Source of the DNA: Semisulcospira habei
Lineage: Eukaryota > Mollusca > Gastropoda > Semisulcospiridae
Direction of reading: 5' to 3'
Assembly: GCA_036245525.1 (NCBI GenBank)
Contig: BTPG01000005.1
Coordinates: 183,014,373-183,078,372 of the forward strand
DNA length: 64,000 nt
Both the position numbers and the translations under genes were made by a program. This document shows, one piece after another, positions 9,032 through 20,492 of the stretch; position 1 is the stretch's first letter, and every line of letters begins with the position of its first letter. Below the pieces are notes generated by a model. That model was not told the DNA's origin. It ran no database searches and was given only the letters and a program-made list of their open reading frames with translations.

Positions 9032-10783
9032 TTACCTCCTATCCGCCGTCGGTGAGGGTTTCAAAAATTTATAACGCATGGATTTACGGAGCTTGTCTGA
9101 AATAAGGTCATAGAACAAGACATAGTCCTTCATGCGGCCGGAAAGTACAGGGAGCTTGTCCACCCTCCTCCGGCGATCACGGAACTTGCCCACGCCCACA
9201 AACAGCGAGATGACGATGCGGCACTGGGACTGCAGTGAGCGGGGATTGGTGGCGACGTGATCGATGTAATCATAGATGGGTTCCATACCTGCGCCCTCCC
9301 ATCTGAAGTACCTGGCATCCCTGAACAGACCAAAGAGTTCCAAGTTGGAGCACGCACCTGATTCGTACAGCATCTGCAGGATCGTCAGATTTCCTTGCCT
9401 GTACGCCTTCTTGAAGGGGGTTTCATGATAGGATGAAAATATAAAGCTAGCATCTACTGTGGTGTTGTAACCCGGCCTGATCAGAAGGTTGACATAGGGT
9501 TGGTACGGCGTCACGCCCAGTAAGATGCATTCTGCCACCAGTAACTCACACTTCTCGACCCACATCTGCTGTACGGCGTAGGACAAGACAGTGTTACCAT
9601 GCGCATCCAGCGCCAAAGGGTCGCCTCCCCTGGCCACGATGTAGCGCATCATGTCCCACAGTCCTTCCTCGCACATGAGGTGGAGGACGGTCTTCCCTTT
9701 ATGGCTGATCCGCTCGCCGACGTTGCGCCCCCACAGCAAGGCACACTCCACCATGTCCGCCATGTTGTGCTGAATGAAGCGTTGTAGCGGTGTCACGCCC
9801 TCGGGATCGGGCAGGTTGATGTCACCGTGAAACTCCACCAGGGTCTTCAGAGCGTCGTGAACTTTCCAGCCGCAGGTGTTGAAGTGCACAGCCCTGTGAA
9901 TCGCGCAGTGTCCCTCAGTGTCTGTCAATAACTGGTTGGCACCCAGCTTGACCAGTCCTTCCACCTTGGGCCAACACTCGTCCCTGGCCGCCTGCTGCAT
10001 GAGCGTGTGACCTTGCGTGTCCTTGACGTCGATGTCAGCACCGTGGTAGACGCAGTTGTCCACTTCCTCCCACAACTCACGGTCCACAGCCGCCAGAAAG
10101 GCCGCATCACGGTGACGTAATCCTTCCTCGTCTTTCTCTCGCACCAGGGGTCTGACCGCCAGCCACTGATCCTCGGCTAGAGCTCGTGTGAAGACGTCGT
10201 GACGCTCGATGGCGGACATTGCGCCCTTTAGGATGGTGAGGCAGTGCTCCGCCACGCTGCCCTGTCTCTCGTCCAGGGCCTGCTGCAGCACGGAGCGCCG
10301 CAAATCATTGTCCACGTCCTGATACAGTAGCTTGGTCACCAGCACCCACTGACGCTCCGTCATCAGCTGACACAGGAACCGCCGACACAGCTCGCCACTG
10401 ACGCCATGCTGACGCTCCAGCAGGGCACGCGCCACGCCCCACAGCCGCCTGTCCATGGCCATTGTGAACAGCTCACCACGCTGCTCGTCCTTCAGACCCA
10501 CCTTCACCAGCTGAACGACCGCAGACCACGCCTCCTCTTTCACTGCCGCGTCCAGGACTGTGATGATCTCCCCTTCCCGGCTCCTGTAGTGCTTACGACG
10601 GAAACGTCGATAGAGAGCAGGCCAGTTGTGCTGGGAGATGGCAGATGAGTAATCTTTTGACTCGGCGAAAATTTTGTTCTCCAGTTGTCTGAGCCTTATG
10701 ATCAGTTCCTTGTGCCTGGCTACGTCAGCTTCCTTGGGTGGTCTCTCCCGCCCGATGTTGGCCGTTTCCAAGTCCTCCCTCAC
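9032..10783 (-). CDS. Ankyrin/SOCS-box protein, exon 2 (copy A)
   Basis: Second exon of a large minus-strand gene, 583 codons plus TAA. It begins directly after a TTAAACAG acceptor and continues in phase 0 from exon 1, which ends with a lysine-glutamine pair. The N-terminal half holds degenerate ~33-residue helical repeats with a recurrent R-x-x-W-x-x-V-x-x-L-L core. The middle holds recognisable ankyrin repeats (for example DTQGHTLMQQAARDECW and DPEGVTPLQ). The C-terminus resembles a SOCS box: a BC-box-like SLQSQC and a Cul5-box-like KLPVLSGRMKDY. By analogy with ASB proteins it would be the substrate adaptor of a cullin-5 ubiquitin ligase. That is family inference. Glutamine replaces the usual leucine before the BC-box cysteine. 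Confidence 0.8.
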   Translation of the reverse strand: MREDLETANIGRERPPKEADVARHKELIIRLRQLENKIFAESKDYSSAISQHNWPALYRRFRRKHYRSREGEIITVLDAAVKEEAWSAVVQLVKVGLKDEQRGELFTMAMDRRLWGVARALLERQHGVSGELCRRFLCQLMTERQWVLVTKLLYQDVDNDLRRSVLQQALDERQGSVAEHCLTILKGAMSAIERHDVFTRALAEDQWLAVRPLVREKDEEGLRHRDAAFLAAVDRELWEEVDNCVYHGADIDVKDTQGHTLMQQAARDECWPKVEGLVKLGANQLLTDTEGHCAIHRAVHFNTCGWKVHDALKTLVEFHGDINLPDPEGVTPLQRFIQHNMADMVECALLWGRNVGERISHKGKTVLHLMCEEGLWDMMRYIVARGGDPLALDAHGNTVLSYAVQQMWVEKCELLVAECILLGVTPYQPYVNLLIRPGYNTTVDASFIFSSYHETPFKKAYRQGNLTILQMLYESGACSNLELFGLFRDARYFRWEGAGMEPIYDYIDHVATNPRSLQSQCRIVISLFVGVGKFRDRRRRVDKLPVLSGRMKDYVLFYDLISDKLRKSMRYKFLKPSPTADRR

Positions 10784-11700
10784 CTGTTTAACATATTAAC
10801 CCCATTGTTCATGCAGACAACGGTAATATAACCAGTACCAGTGGCTGCATGCTAAGATCGAAATTCCGAAATTTGGAAGTTCTTATTTGAGGACTACATT
10901 TTTGCTCAGGTGGTCGACAATGATGACAAATGCCAGATTCTAGGAACACCTTTGAACTATTGATGCATCTCTGTGTTAGTGTGCCAGGACTGGTGGGTTA
11001 AACACAGAACACCTAATTGGATGAACAAACGCGTGCCTCTCCATGTTTTTTGTTTTGTTGTTGTTGTTTTGTGGTTTGTTTTTTGTTTGTTTTTCAAGGC
11101 TGATGTCAGTTGCTGATTCATCTTTGTAGAAGCTGAACAATTTCAACTTCAGATCAAATTAACAGTTGTGCTGTTGAAGCCATTTGTTTGGTATTTAAAG
11201 TGTATATTATAGGAAAATAACTAATAAAAACACATTTAAGAAAAGCGACCTTCTCAAAGAAAGATTAATAAATTGTATCCGTTTATCTCCAAAAATGTTC
11301 CCGGTGTGTCTCTTGACAATGCTCCCGGTTTTCCTCTTGACAATGCTAAACGAAAGGACTAACTTGACTTTTGATAATTCTTTTCTAAAGTTTGAATGTT
11401 ATGAAATGACTTATATGTTCTTCTCTTTGCACACGTAGTAGATCCGAACGGACCAAGGGCTATAACAACACATCTGTTACACGCGCCCCCTCACATGGCT
11501 TGTGCAAAAAAAAATGTAGGAAAGTCTTAGTTAATGTAGGATAAACATTGAGAACACCTTGTGTGAAGTTTAGTATATGATGGAAACTGTAAGTAAAAAT
11601 AATGGTTTGTCCTAGTCTTTTGTGTTTCTCCTTCCCAACAATTTTCTCGCATTATACACGCTTGGCAAGGATTAGAATATCTGTGTGAAGTCAGTGGTAC
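10784..11700 (-). other. Intron of ankyrin/SOCS gene (copy A)
   Basis: 917 bp with a donor reading CAG|GTACCA (exon side at 11701) and an acceptor TTAAACAG|GTG at 10784. Both flanking frames join in phase 0. The acceptor has a weak pyrimidine tract. The interior is A/T-rich with a TTG/TTTG patch near 11045-11095. No nested gene is seen. The same intron with the same sites is present in copy B. Confidence 0.75.
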
Positions 11701-13500
11701 CTGTTTGACGTTGACCCCGCGGTCCAGCAGCTTCAGGAAGAGGTTCCAGTGGGCGTGTCTGGCCATATGGCGGTTTGCCCGCCTTAGCTGTCCGTCCGTC
11801 AGTCCGTGTTCAGCCAGCACTACCAGCACCTCCATCTGACGTTCCCGCAGCGCCTCCCCCAGGGCCAGGTAGCGCTGGTCATCGTCCAAGTTGTGGTCGG
11901 ACAGCTTCATGACCGCTGGCCACTCGTGCTGCTCCACCGCCGCCCGGAACAGTGAACGCCGAATCTCTCCCCACATGTGGGACGTCGGGGCATCAGCTAC
12001 AGCCTCCCATTTGGAGTTTCTAAACAAGACCTGGAGCGCGAGGTTTTGTAAGGTGGGGTTTACATTTTGCACGGCGAACATGGGGAGGACAACCCACAAT
12101 TTGGCTGCGTCAAACCACTCGGGTGAGTCTTCCGGCCCTCGATTTTTAAAATACGTCTGGAAGTACTTGTGCAGTACCGTGTCAAACTGATACACGACTT
12201 CTTCTCGACAGTAGGCGTCTTTAAGTTCAGCCTCCAAATGACATATAAAGTTACTGACCGCTGTCGCTGTTTGGCTCTTAATAAGCTGAGCTTTCTCCAG
12301 CAAATACATCAGAATTGCGTGCTGGCTGTCCACGACGCCTAAAAACGCTTCCTCCTGGCGGAATGGCGATACGCCGGGAGACAGGACGATTGCTGCGTAT
12401 TGGACAGTGTGTACGAAGCAGCGTGCCCACAGAGATACCAGGTCTACAAATGGCGTATTATTAAAATTGTTTCTCATCAGGAGATCAACAATCTGGCCAA
12501 ATCCGCATCTGGCTTCGCGACAGAGAATAGCTTGCAGCTGTTTCTCGTCACAATGAAAGGTTATGCTATAAATAGATTCGTCGTCCTTAGCACGAGCTAT
12601 GCGTTCTTCTACTGCCCAGATTCTCTGCTGGTCGCCAATGCTTTTCTCACGTTCGTCATGTTCGACGTCTTTATCAATTAAGAATGACGCACTTCTCCAC
12701 CGGCCTCTCTGGACAGCTTCTGTAAAGAGAGGCTCGACCTGGTCTTGGGGACAATGGTCCAACAGACGACGTAGCCCTCTGCATGCCTCAGTCTCTATGA
12801 CGCCCTGTCGAACAATCCACAGCAGTGTGTCGTTGGCAATACATTTGTCCTTTTCTAGTAATGTACAGACAGATTCCCATAAGTCCCGTTTTACAAGCGT
12901 GGTGTAGATGGATAAAAGCTGATCAGGAAATACACTTATTTGCCGAAAAAGAATTTCTAGTTGATTGTCGTCGGCCTTCTGTGCTGCTTCCTCTATCAGA
13001 CGTCTTTTAAAATCATCGCTTATGTGTTCGCAAAATGTGTGACACGTGAAAAACTGCCACAGTCCTCTTTTGAGGGCTTCTTCGTATATCGACTCAACCT
13101 GGTCATCCGAGCAGTGATGGAGTAGACGACACAGTACGGTAGAATCTGCGTGCCTGCTGGCTTGTGTAATGGCCCACCTGCGGTAACGCTCGCTACACAC
13201 CTTAAGTAGCCGGTCTGTCAAAGTTAGCTCTGTCCATTTCCTTTGCATTACCACTTCTTTACAAACAAAGTTCATTTCTTTCATGGAGCAATGGCGGAGT
13301 ACGAAAAACAGCGGACGTGATAAAGACCCTCCTCCGTCTACTCCCGTTCGCTTGCACGCCTCTGCTATTATCCATTTACGCGAGTCTGGATTTGAACACC
13401 TCGACATCAGATGACTCACTCCGAACCAGTCTCCTTGCAGTACAGCTCTCCTCAGCCTTTGATCAACCTCTCCCCGCTCGCATGGATATAAAAAATCCAT
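11701..13500 (-). CDS. Ankyrin/SOCS-box protein, exon 1 (copy A)
   Basis: Exactly 600 codons from ATG at 13500 (start MDFLYPCERGEV) to the donor at 11701. The composition is almost wholly helical repeat: blocks such as ALKRGLW, LVKRDLW and AVQRGRW recur at intervals, each followed by a stretch ending in Asp and hydrophobics, and LLHHCSDDQVE / LLDHCPQDQVE form a longer internal duplication. No signal peptide or membrane segment is apparent, so a cytosolic protein is likely. Reading past the donor gives a short tail that stops at 11527; the splice is preferred because exon 2 continues in frame. Upstream non-coding exons cannot be excluded. The specific gene name is not recognised. Confidence 0.75.
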
Positions 13501-13741
13501 TGTCAAAATCCGTGTTTCTCACTATCTCAAAAAGATTCTGTTGTGTCAGGAATGCTTATCAGGCGGTTGTCTGTGTACAGTTAGAACTGAACAAACGAAA
13601 TCCGCCCTCGAAAAAGCAAGTTGACAAGCAGGTGCTTAAAAGACGTCCACCGAATAATCACTAGTCAACTGACCCGTGCAAGTCGGTAGGCCTACAGGAA
13701 TTCCGGAGACTTGCTGTTAGTGTGCGTTTCTTGCCTCAGCT

Positions 13742-13950
13742 CAGAACCGTTCTGTTTGGTTTAGATGAGATTTCTGATAAGGCTCTCTGATCACAGAACC
13801 GTTCTGTATGGTTTAGATGAGATTTCTGATAAAGCTCTCTGATCTCGAAACCGTTCTGTTTTGTTTTAGATGAGATTGGTGATGAGGCTCTCTGATCTCG
13901 GAACCGTTCTGTTTGGTTTAGATGAGATTGGTGATGAGGCTCTCTGATCC
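13742..13950. repeat. ~52-55-bp tandem repeat, four copies
   Basis: Copies each contain gaaccgttctgt, then gatgagatt, then ggctctctgatc. Copy B has only one unit (36658-36712). The array lies just upstream of the gene's 5' end. Confidence 0.9.
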
Positions 13951-14361
13951 CATACACGTTCCGCCCCAACCATCAGAGTCTTCACATAGTTCCTTTCAGT
14001 ATCGTGCCAATATAGGTCTGGTTTACCTGTGGATCTCTCGTGCCTTTTTTAAGTCTGCTCAACGTCCGCTGCCCTCTTGCGCACCCCTGCTACACAACCG
14101 ATCGACTGTATGGTGCCGTTGTCTGTGTTCCAGGACACGCTTCATCAGGTTTCTCGCCACGTCTGATCGATCTGCCCTGGCGTTACAAACCCTAACTACC
14201 GAAGTATCTGGGATCAGCAGCATGAGCGAGCTTAGTCCTGCACCAGCCACTAAGCAAGCTGGCCGCTATAGCGGCGCACCTTCCTTAGTGACTGGTGCAG
14301 GACTAAGCTCACTCGTGCAACTGGTTCCCCCTGGTCTGCCCATTCGTAGGCCCTACCTTAT
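13951..14361. other. Non-coding duplicated DNA with hairpin
   Basis: No gene is recognised. Inverted arms at 14224-14254 and 14284-14314 (cttagtcctgcaccagccac and complement) surround a 29-bp centre. The copy B equivalent at 37161-37237 has a 3-bp loop, so the centre was gained here or lost there. Confidence 0.8.
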
Positions 14362-17300
14362 TAGTCCATAAGCTAGCAAGTTCTATCGTTCACCCCCTCC
14401 CTCTCCCCCCCCCCCCGCCCCAGTACTCAATAAGATGGGTTTCAAAGTATTCCTTAGTATGTCCTGAGATGTTTAAGCCATGTTCTCCGAAAATCCTTAG
14501 AAACACACCAGAGATATAGCTGATGGCGCAAGGGTACCCCAATTCATGCTCTTCGCAGGTGCTAAAATGAGGTTGAGAACATTTTCCTCTAAATAAATCA
14601 GAATTCATTCCAGAAGCCCAAATCAGGCAATATTATGTTAAGGCACACCTTCTGCATCCTCTGCAAAAAACAGAATGAAAACAAATTGAATCTCTGGCTC
14701 ACAGTGAAGGTATTTGTGCACCCAGTAAACGACCATTTTTGTGAAATCGCAATAAAAGACAAAAATAATGTGTCAGATGCCTTCAGACATTTTCTATAGC
14801 ACTGACAGTCAATTTTCAGGTTTACTTCATTAAAACAGGATATCACAATTATTATAAACTTGACTAGGTGATGCTGTGATTACTGTGAGTGCCACAGTGG
14901 TTGATTTTGTATCCCTACCCCCAAGTTGTAAAAATACACAAAATTAATTAGAAAAAAATTACTTAAGTTATTCCATATTATTTTGACCTCTCTTTACCTA
15001 TTAAGTTTCAATAATGTGAGCATGAAGTGCAAGAAAATAAGGAAAGTCGGCATCCTTTACGGTACGTTCGCGGTGAATGATAGCTTTTTCCCATTTAAAA
15101 CTGCCGAATTGGGAAACGTACGTTGTTTCTGATGCCCTCAGAAATGTTGTATCCAACCGATAGGACTTTGTTATGTTTTATTGGTTAGGATAGAGTACCA
15201 CAGTTACTCCCAACCTGAGTTTATGATGCTGTGATGCATTTTAGGGGCCACAGTTGCTGAATCTGCTGCCCTACCCCCATTTTATCTGTACTCAAAGGAA
15301 CGAAAAATGATCATAACAATTGCTCCTCTGTTTTAATATTTGTGTTGCCAGTTTTCTTAACAAAATATGCACATTGAGCATAAACAATTTTGATCATTTC
15401 ATTAATTTAAATGTGACCCATCAATTTAATTGTAATTCTTTTTATTTAAGGCATGCTTAACAGGGGCTGCCGCTGAAGCTTCTACCGTCTGCACATTCAG
15501 CAGTCTTGTCAAACTCAGGGAAGGTGTACCTCAGGGAGATGTTGTGTCTGATGTTGTTTTTGGTCTACATTAATGACATCAGTACAACAGTACCAAGGTT
15601 CGTCTCGAACATCCTCCATGCGGATGACTTTGCAGTGTGGAGCGCAGAAGAACATAAAGAAATAGCATCCTGCAGAATCCAGGATGCTGCCAATAGTCAG
15701 CAGCTGGACTGAAAGAGGCCACTCAAACTGAGCTAGACCATCTCTTTCAATCAGACGGAAAAGGTCACCTCAAAACTGGAGATCTTCCAGTACCAAAGAC
15801 TTTACTGGCAACAATTAAATTACTGGATTCACGTGGAGGCCTCACATCAAAGCCATGGAAGCTAGAGCTGCAAAAAAAAAGTCTCTGATGAAGAAACTGG
15901 TGGGGACCACATTGGCGCAAATTACAGCATCATGGCACAAGCAAACACCTGTTCTGTCAGACCAGTTGTGCGGTACCAAGATACATCGACAACATGAAAC
16001 ACTGCCTGCAAAAGCAAAAAAAAGCCAGGCTTGAAAAGATGCAGAACATGGGTCATTCTCATGATGCAGTGACATTCTTAGAGCCATCTGGAGCACCCCA
16101 ATTTAGGAAATGGAGGACATTGGAGCCACTGGAACGCAGAACAGCACACACGATGAAGAGACTTACTAAACACCGACAGCATGGGAGACTACAGGAGCAG
16201 ACCAAGAACCATCAGAAACGCCCAAGTCTGAACCGCCAACTGAAGGCTAAAACTGACGTCCTGGAACCAAGCCCAAAGATGTGTGAACAGCTCCCTTCAG
16301 ATATCTGGACATCTCGAAAGAGCCTTCAAGACAACATAAACAATGTTTCAGTAATCTTTGCCAAAAATCGCGGCACTGCACAAAGCCATCTTGCTGGAGG
16401 TTATGCACAAGCGCTACCCTCACAGCAGCTGTGATATACCGCACAAGATGCCGTGCGGAATAAAGGAAGTGGCGTGTACATCCGTTGTGCAGACCGCACT
16501 ACTACCTCCCTCTCTTTACCAGCTGGCAGCTCCAACTATCGTACAGATCTGCAGGTGCTCAACACAGCAGCAGAGCACTAGCTAGGGAAAGGCAGCAGCT
16601 TGATCCACTGATCTCACCAGGAAGCTTCAAGATAGACTGGATGCCCTGTCCACAAAATAGTGCTGCAGTGGATTCCAGTGCATTCAGGACTAGCTGGGAA
16701 TGGAGAGGCTGACAGCCTGGCCAAAGCAGGCGCCAGACCACCTCAAGATCACAACCTCTTGTAAAGAAACCAAGACACTACAACAACAAAGTGATTGGCA
16801 ACAGCAGAATGGCGGCTGCAGCCCGTGGGCAGATGACATCAACAAGCTGAACAGGGAGAGCCAGGCCACCATCTTTTATCTATGTACTGATTACTCTGGA
16901 CTGGGTCCGTACAGAAAAGCAGGAACGAAGTTCACAAACTTTTCATAAACGTTTCACAAAACCAAACTGAAGCCTGAAGGTTTACACACTTTAATTAGAT
17001 CACTCTGTATCAGCAATTATTTGAAGCTTTGGTGCCTAATGCATGAAGAGATACCAAAATAAAAGAACGCTTAGCGAATGGCAGAGCTCGGTAGAAGCGT
17101 AAACAACCAATCAGGATGTTCGGCAGAAAGGCCATGCAGTCACTTTATGATCAGAGCTAAACATAGATCACTTGCAACAAGCGTCAGCATGATAGTTCGC
17201 AATAGAATAGTCACAAATTGGGGGAGAAATAAAAAGAAGTAGACAAAAGTTTGCCAGCACGTTGTCATTTTTTACAAACTTTCACAGACTTTAAGGAAAA

Positions 17301-18937
17301 GGACATGAAATTGACAGACTTTCCAAGGCCCTGAAAAAGCCTTGTCATTTTTTAACAACTTTCACAAATGTTTACAGACCTTAAGGACCCTGCTGGGCTC
17401 ACCTTGTGAGACTGGGTCATGCGGAAACAGCCCTATGCGAATTTGGCGTAGAAAATCAGTCATCTTAGCACATTTTCCAAACATGCCCATACAGAGAAGC
17501 GGTCTGCTGGCAGTTCTGACCAGAAGACAAGCCTCTGTACACCAAACACTGAAAACATGCTGCCTAGCCCTTGACAGCTCACTTATTGGCAGGCAGAACA
17601 ATATAAGATTTAAAGAAGGCCATCAAAAAAATTGAACGTTGCAGAAGGTGGAAGTGGTGATCTCGTGGTGGACATGTGAAAACTAAGTATTTTGATAACA
17701 ATGTGTTGGCTATTAGGAACCATGAAACTTTATTACCCATATTCATATTTACACATTTCTAGACGAAAATAAATGAAAGGAAAAGGGGAGACCTTACTAG
17801 ACCCACCTTACGCTAGGTAAAATATCACCTAAAAGACCAGCCAGTTAAAAATAGTTACAATTAAATTGATGGGTTACATTGAAATTAATGAAATGATCAC
17901 AACTTTTTATGCTCAATATGCATACTTTTAAAAAAAAAACTGGCAACAAAAAATATTTAAACAGAGGAGTATGACGTAAGCAATTTTTATGATTGCTTTG
18001 TGTTACTTTGCGTACTGGTAATATGGAGGTAGAGCAGCAGATTCAGCAACTGTGGCCCCTAAAATGCATCACAGCATCACAAAATCAGGTTGGGAGTAAC
18101 TGTGGTACTCTATCCTAACCAATAAAACCTAACAAAGACCTATCGGTTGTATACACAATTTCTGAGGGCACCGGAAACAACGTATGTTTCCCAGTTCTGC
18201 AGTTTATATGGGAAAAAGCTATCATTTGCCACAAATGTACCGTAAAGGATGCCGACTTTCCTTATTTTCTTGCACTTTATGCTCACATTATTGAAACTTA
18301 ATAAGTAAAGAGAGGTCAAAATGAAATGGAATAACTAGTAATTTTTCTAATTAATTTTGTGTATTTTTACAACTTGGGGGTAGGGATACTAAATCAACCA
18401 CTGTGGCACTCAAAGTGATTACAGCATCACCTAGTCAAGTTTATAATTATTGTGACATACTGTTTTAATGATGTAAGCCTGAAAATGAACTGCCAGTGCT
18501 ATAGATGTCTGAAGGCATCTGACACATTATTTTTGTCTTCTTTTGCAATTTTGCGGAAATGGCCATTTGCTGGGTGCACAAATACCTTCACTGTGAGCCA
18601 GAGATTCAATATTTTTTCATTCTGTTTTTTGCAGAGGCGGCAGAACGTGTGCCTTAACATAATATTGCCTGATTTGGGCTTCTGGAATGAATTCTGATTT
18701 ATTTAGAGGAAAATGTTTCTCAACCTCATTTTAGCACCTGCGAAGAGCGTGAATCGTGGTACCCTTGCGTCATCGGCTATATCTCTGGTGTGTTCCTAAG
18801 GATTTTCGGAGAACATGGCTTAAACATCTCAGGACATACTAAGGAACACTTTGAAACCCATCTTATTGAGTACTGCGGGGGGGGGGGGGGGGGGGGGGGG
18901 GGGGGATGCACGGTAGATCTTGCTAGCTTATGGACTA
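14362..18937. mobile_element. Long-inverted-repeat (foldback) element with nested LINE debris
   Basis: Two arms of about 1.09 kb (14,362-~15,447 and ~17,848-18,937) are reverse complements over their whole length. The outer ends read tagtccataagctagcaag on the left and the complement on the right. C- and G-runs sit at matching places (14,389-14,416; 18,878-18,905). The 2.4-kb centre holds remnants of a non-LTR retrotransposon. No transposase is recognised. Copy B (37,270-37,285, ctatcttacgtcacagtg) is an empty site, showing mobility. The target duplication is short or absent and cannot be fixed by eye. Confidence 0.85.
15470..17660 (+). pseudogene. Decayed LINE inside the foldback
   Basis: Plus-strand fragments with several frame breaks. 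An RT piece at about 15,510-15,712 has GVPQGD, YINDIS and the catalytic HADDF. A basic stretch follows near 16,000-16,430. An RNase H piece near 16,660-16,750 has LQWIPVHSGLAGNGEADSLA. A C-terminal Cys/His-like piece lies near 17,400-17,520. An RNase H domain after the RT is typical of some jockey/I-type LINEs. It cannot be functional. Whether it landed in the element or is part of its history is unknown. Confidence 0.75.
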
Positions 18938-19636
18938 TATGTCAACAGTGCGCGCAAGCACAACAGAGATAAAAAATTTCACCTCCATCGCCAACCGAGA
19001 AAAAAAAAATAGGCCGATCTCAAGGGCAGTTATTTATTTGCCCTCCAGGTGCCAAGCTAGTCAGGCACTATCCCTGAACTATCACGGTCGATCCGGCTGC
19101 TGGGATGTAGAAGTATTGTTAATTATACAATCCTAAACACATCACTGTATTTAGTTTGGCTGTGATAGAGCAGGCGAGAACGTGCAAGGTAACGCAATAT
19201 TAGCAGTCAGCGGTTACAGGCCAAACTGCTACCCTACAGCAGAAAGTCTTGAATATTAGTTTGAAGCGATCTGCTCCATAAAGGGTTTGAATTATTCCTG
19301 TCCTCCCGCTATGCAGGGGGGGGGGGGGCGGGGGGAGGGGGCTGATTCGCAGTTTTTGTATAAATCCAAACGCACTAAGCTCGCTAGGTGCCTAGGGTTG
19401 GGTCTAAGCGTACTAGTGCACTAAGAAAATGTAACACCGGTGTTAGGTGGGTTTGACAAGACTTCCTGGTTTGACCTGAACTGATAAAACTGCTCGGCAA
19501 GCTGTTGACAAATAATTGATTGGGGAAAAAGCACACACACGCGCACACACGCACACACACGTACGCGCGCGCGCGTACACGCACCGCATACATCTTGCAC
19601 GCAAGCACACGCGCGCCCTCACGTACACACACACAC
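18938..19636. other. Non-coding duplicated DNA
   Basis: Matches 37,275-37,630 and 38,843-39,190 of copy B. No gene is recognised. One remaining arm of a GGCGCC-type palindrome lies near 19,050-19,100 (gtgccaagctagtcaggcac). A G-run is at 19,315-19,340 and CA/CG dinucleotide repeats at 19,530-19,640. Confidence 0.6.
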
Positions 19637-19781
19637 ACACATAATAATAATAATAATACCGTTATTATATAGGCGCTTTTTCTCAATTTTGGGGAAATCG
19701 ACTCAAAGCGCCGCGCCTGAAACCCAACACACACACTCACGAAACAGACACGGATTTACGCCATTTAAGACAAACACAAGT
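19637..19781 (-). mobile_element. SINE 3' part, left fragment of a split copy
   Basis: taataataata then ataggcgctttttctc and actcaaagcgccg match the 3' half of the SINE at 41283-41686. The other half of the same copy resumes at about 24,419. The ~4.6 kb between them is later insertion. Confidence 0.65.
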
Positions 19782-20110
19782 TCAAGAGTGGTGCCAGAAT
19801 AGCTTGGCAGGGCCTGATCCAGGTAGGGGGGGGGAAGGACAGGGGGGCCCATGGACCCCCCCCCCCCCACTTCCCCCATAAAAACTACAACATAAACTTT
19901 GATACACTGAAGGATGATCTTTGCTCACCTTGGTGAAAAAACAAAATAAAGCCATACTCAAAACAGTCAAAACTCTGCTTTTGGTGTCTATTTCAGGTGG
20001 TTAATTTCTCCCAAAAATATTTTGGACCCCCCCCCCCCCCAAACATGTAAGTGATCCGACCCTGCTTGGCGCCTATGGGCGCCAAGCTATTCTGGCACGA
20101 CCCTTGAACT
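19782..20110. repeat. GGCGCC-family hairpin split by a hAT-like MITE
   Basis: The left arm (gtggtgccagaatagcttgg) and the right arm with ggcgccaagctattctggca are the two halves of a P1 palindrome, separated by the 257-bp element at 19,808-20,064. The stem variant is gtcgtgcc / ggcacgac on the right side. Confidence 0.8.
19808..20064. mobile_element. hAT-like MITE, 257 bp
   Basis: Ends cagggcctgatcc and ggatc-type complement (gtgatccgaccctg), with a 5-bp target duplication cttgg at 19,803-19,807 and 20,065-20,069. CAGGG-type ends resemble hAT elements, and a 5-bp duplication fits only part of that superfamily. It contains C/G homopolymers and no coding region. Confidence 0.65.
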
Positions 20111-20492
20111 ATCATGCTCGAGCCATGTCGGTCTTGCTGTGATGTTTCGGGGTTGAGTGAGTTGGGGGATGGGGCTGCAGACTTGGGAGGGGTTCAAAGC
20201 AGTACAATTCACATGGTCTACCAATAGACACGAGGGCGGTGGGCGGATGTTCGCATCTGCACGGGACATAGACGACCCCGCCCTGACTCGTGGAGGGCGG
20301 GGTCGTCTATGTCCCGTGCGGATGTGAACATCTGCCCACTGCCCTCGTGTCTATTGGTAGACCGTGTGAATTGTGCTGTTTTGAACTTTTCTCAGGTCTG
20401 TGGCCTTGTCCCTTAGCTCGTTCAACCCCGAAGCATCGCAGCGGGACTGACATGGCTTGAGCATGATAGTTCAAGGGTCGTGCCAGAATAGC
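20074..20492. repeat. ~420-bp imperfect palindrome
   Basis: Arms of about 200 bp. The central segment around 20,270-20,310 (gacgaccccgccct and complement) is near perfect. Outward, ggtctaccaatagacacgag pairs with its complement near 20,345. The outermost part is a GGCGCC-family arm on each side (ctattctggcacgaccct at ~20,085; agggtcgtgccagaatag at ~20,474). It is an inverted duplication of hairpin plus flank. Confidence 0.85.

Noticed and set aside
9599..13010. Plus-strand frames within the ankyrin/SOCS gene
   Set aside because: Antisense shadows. The minus frame has repeats, consistent splice sites and a conserved copy in duplicate B.
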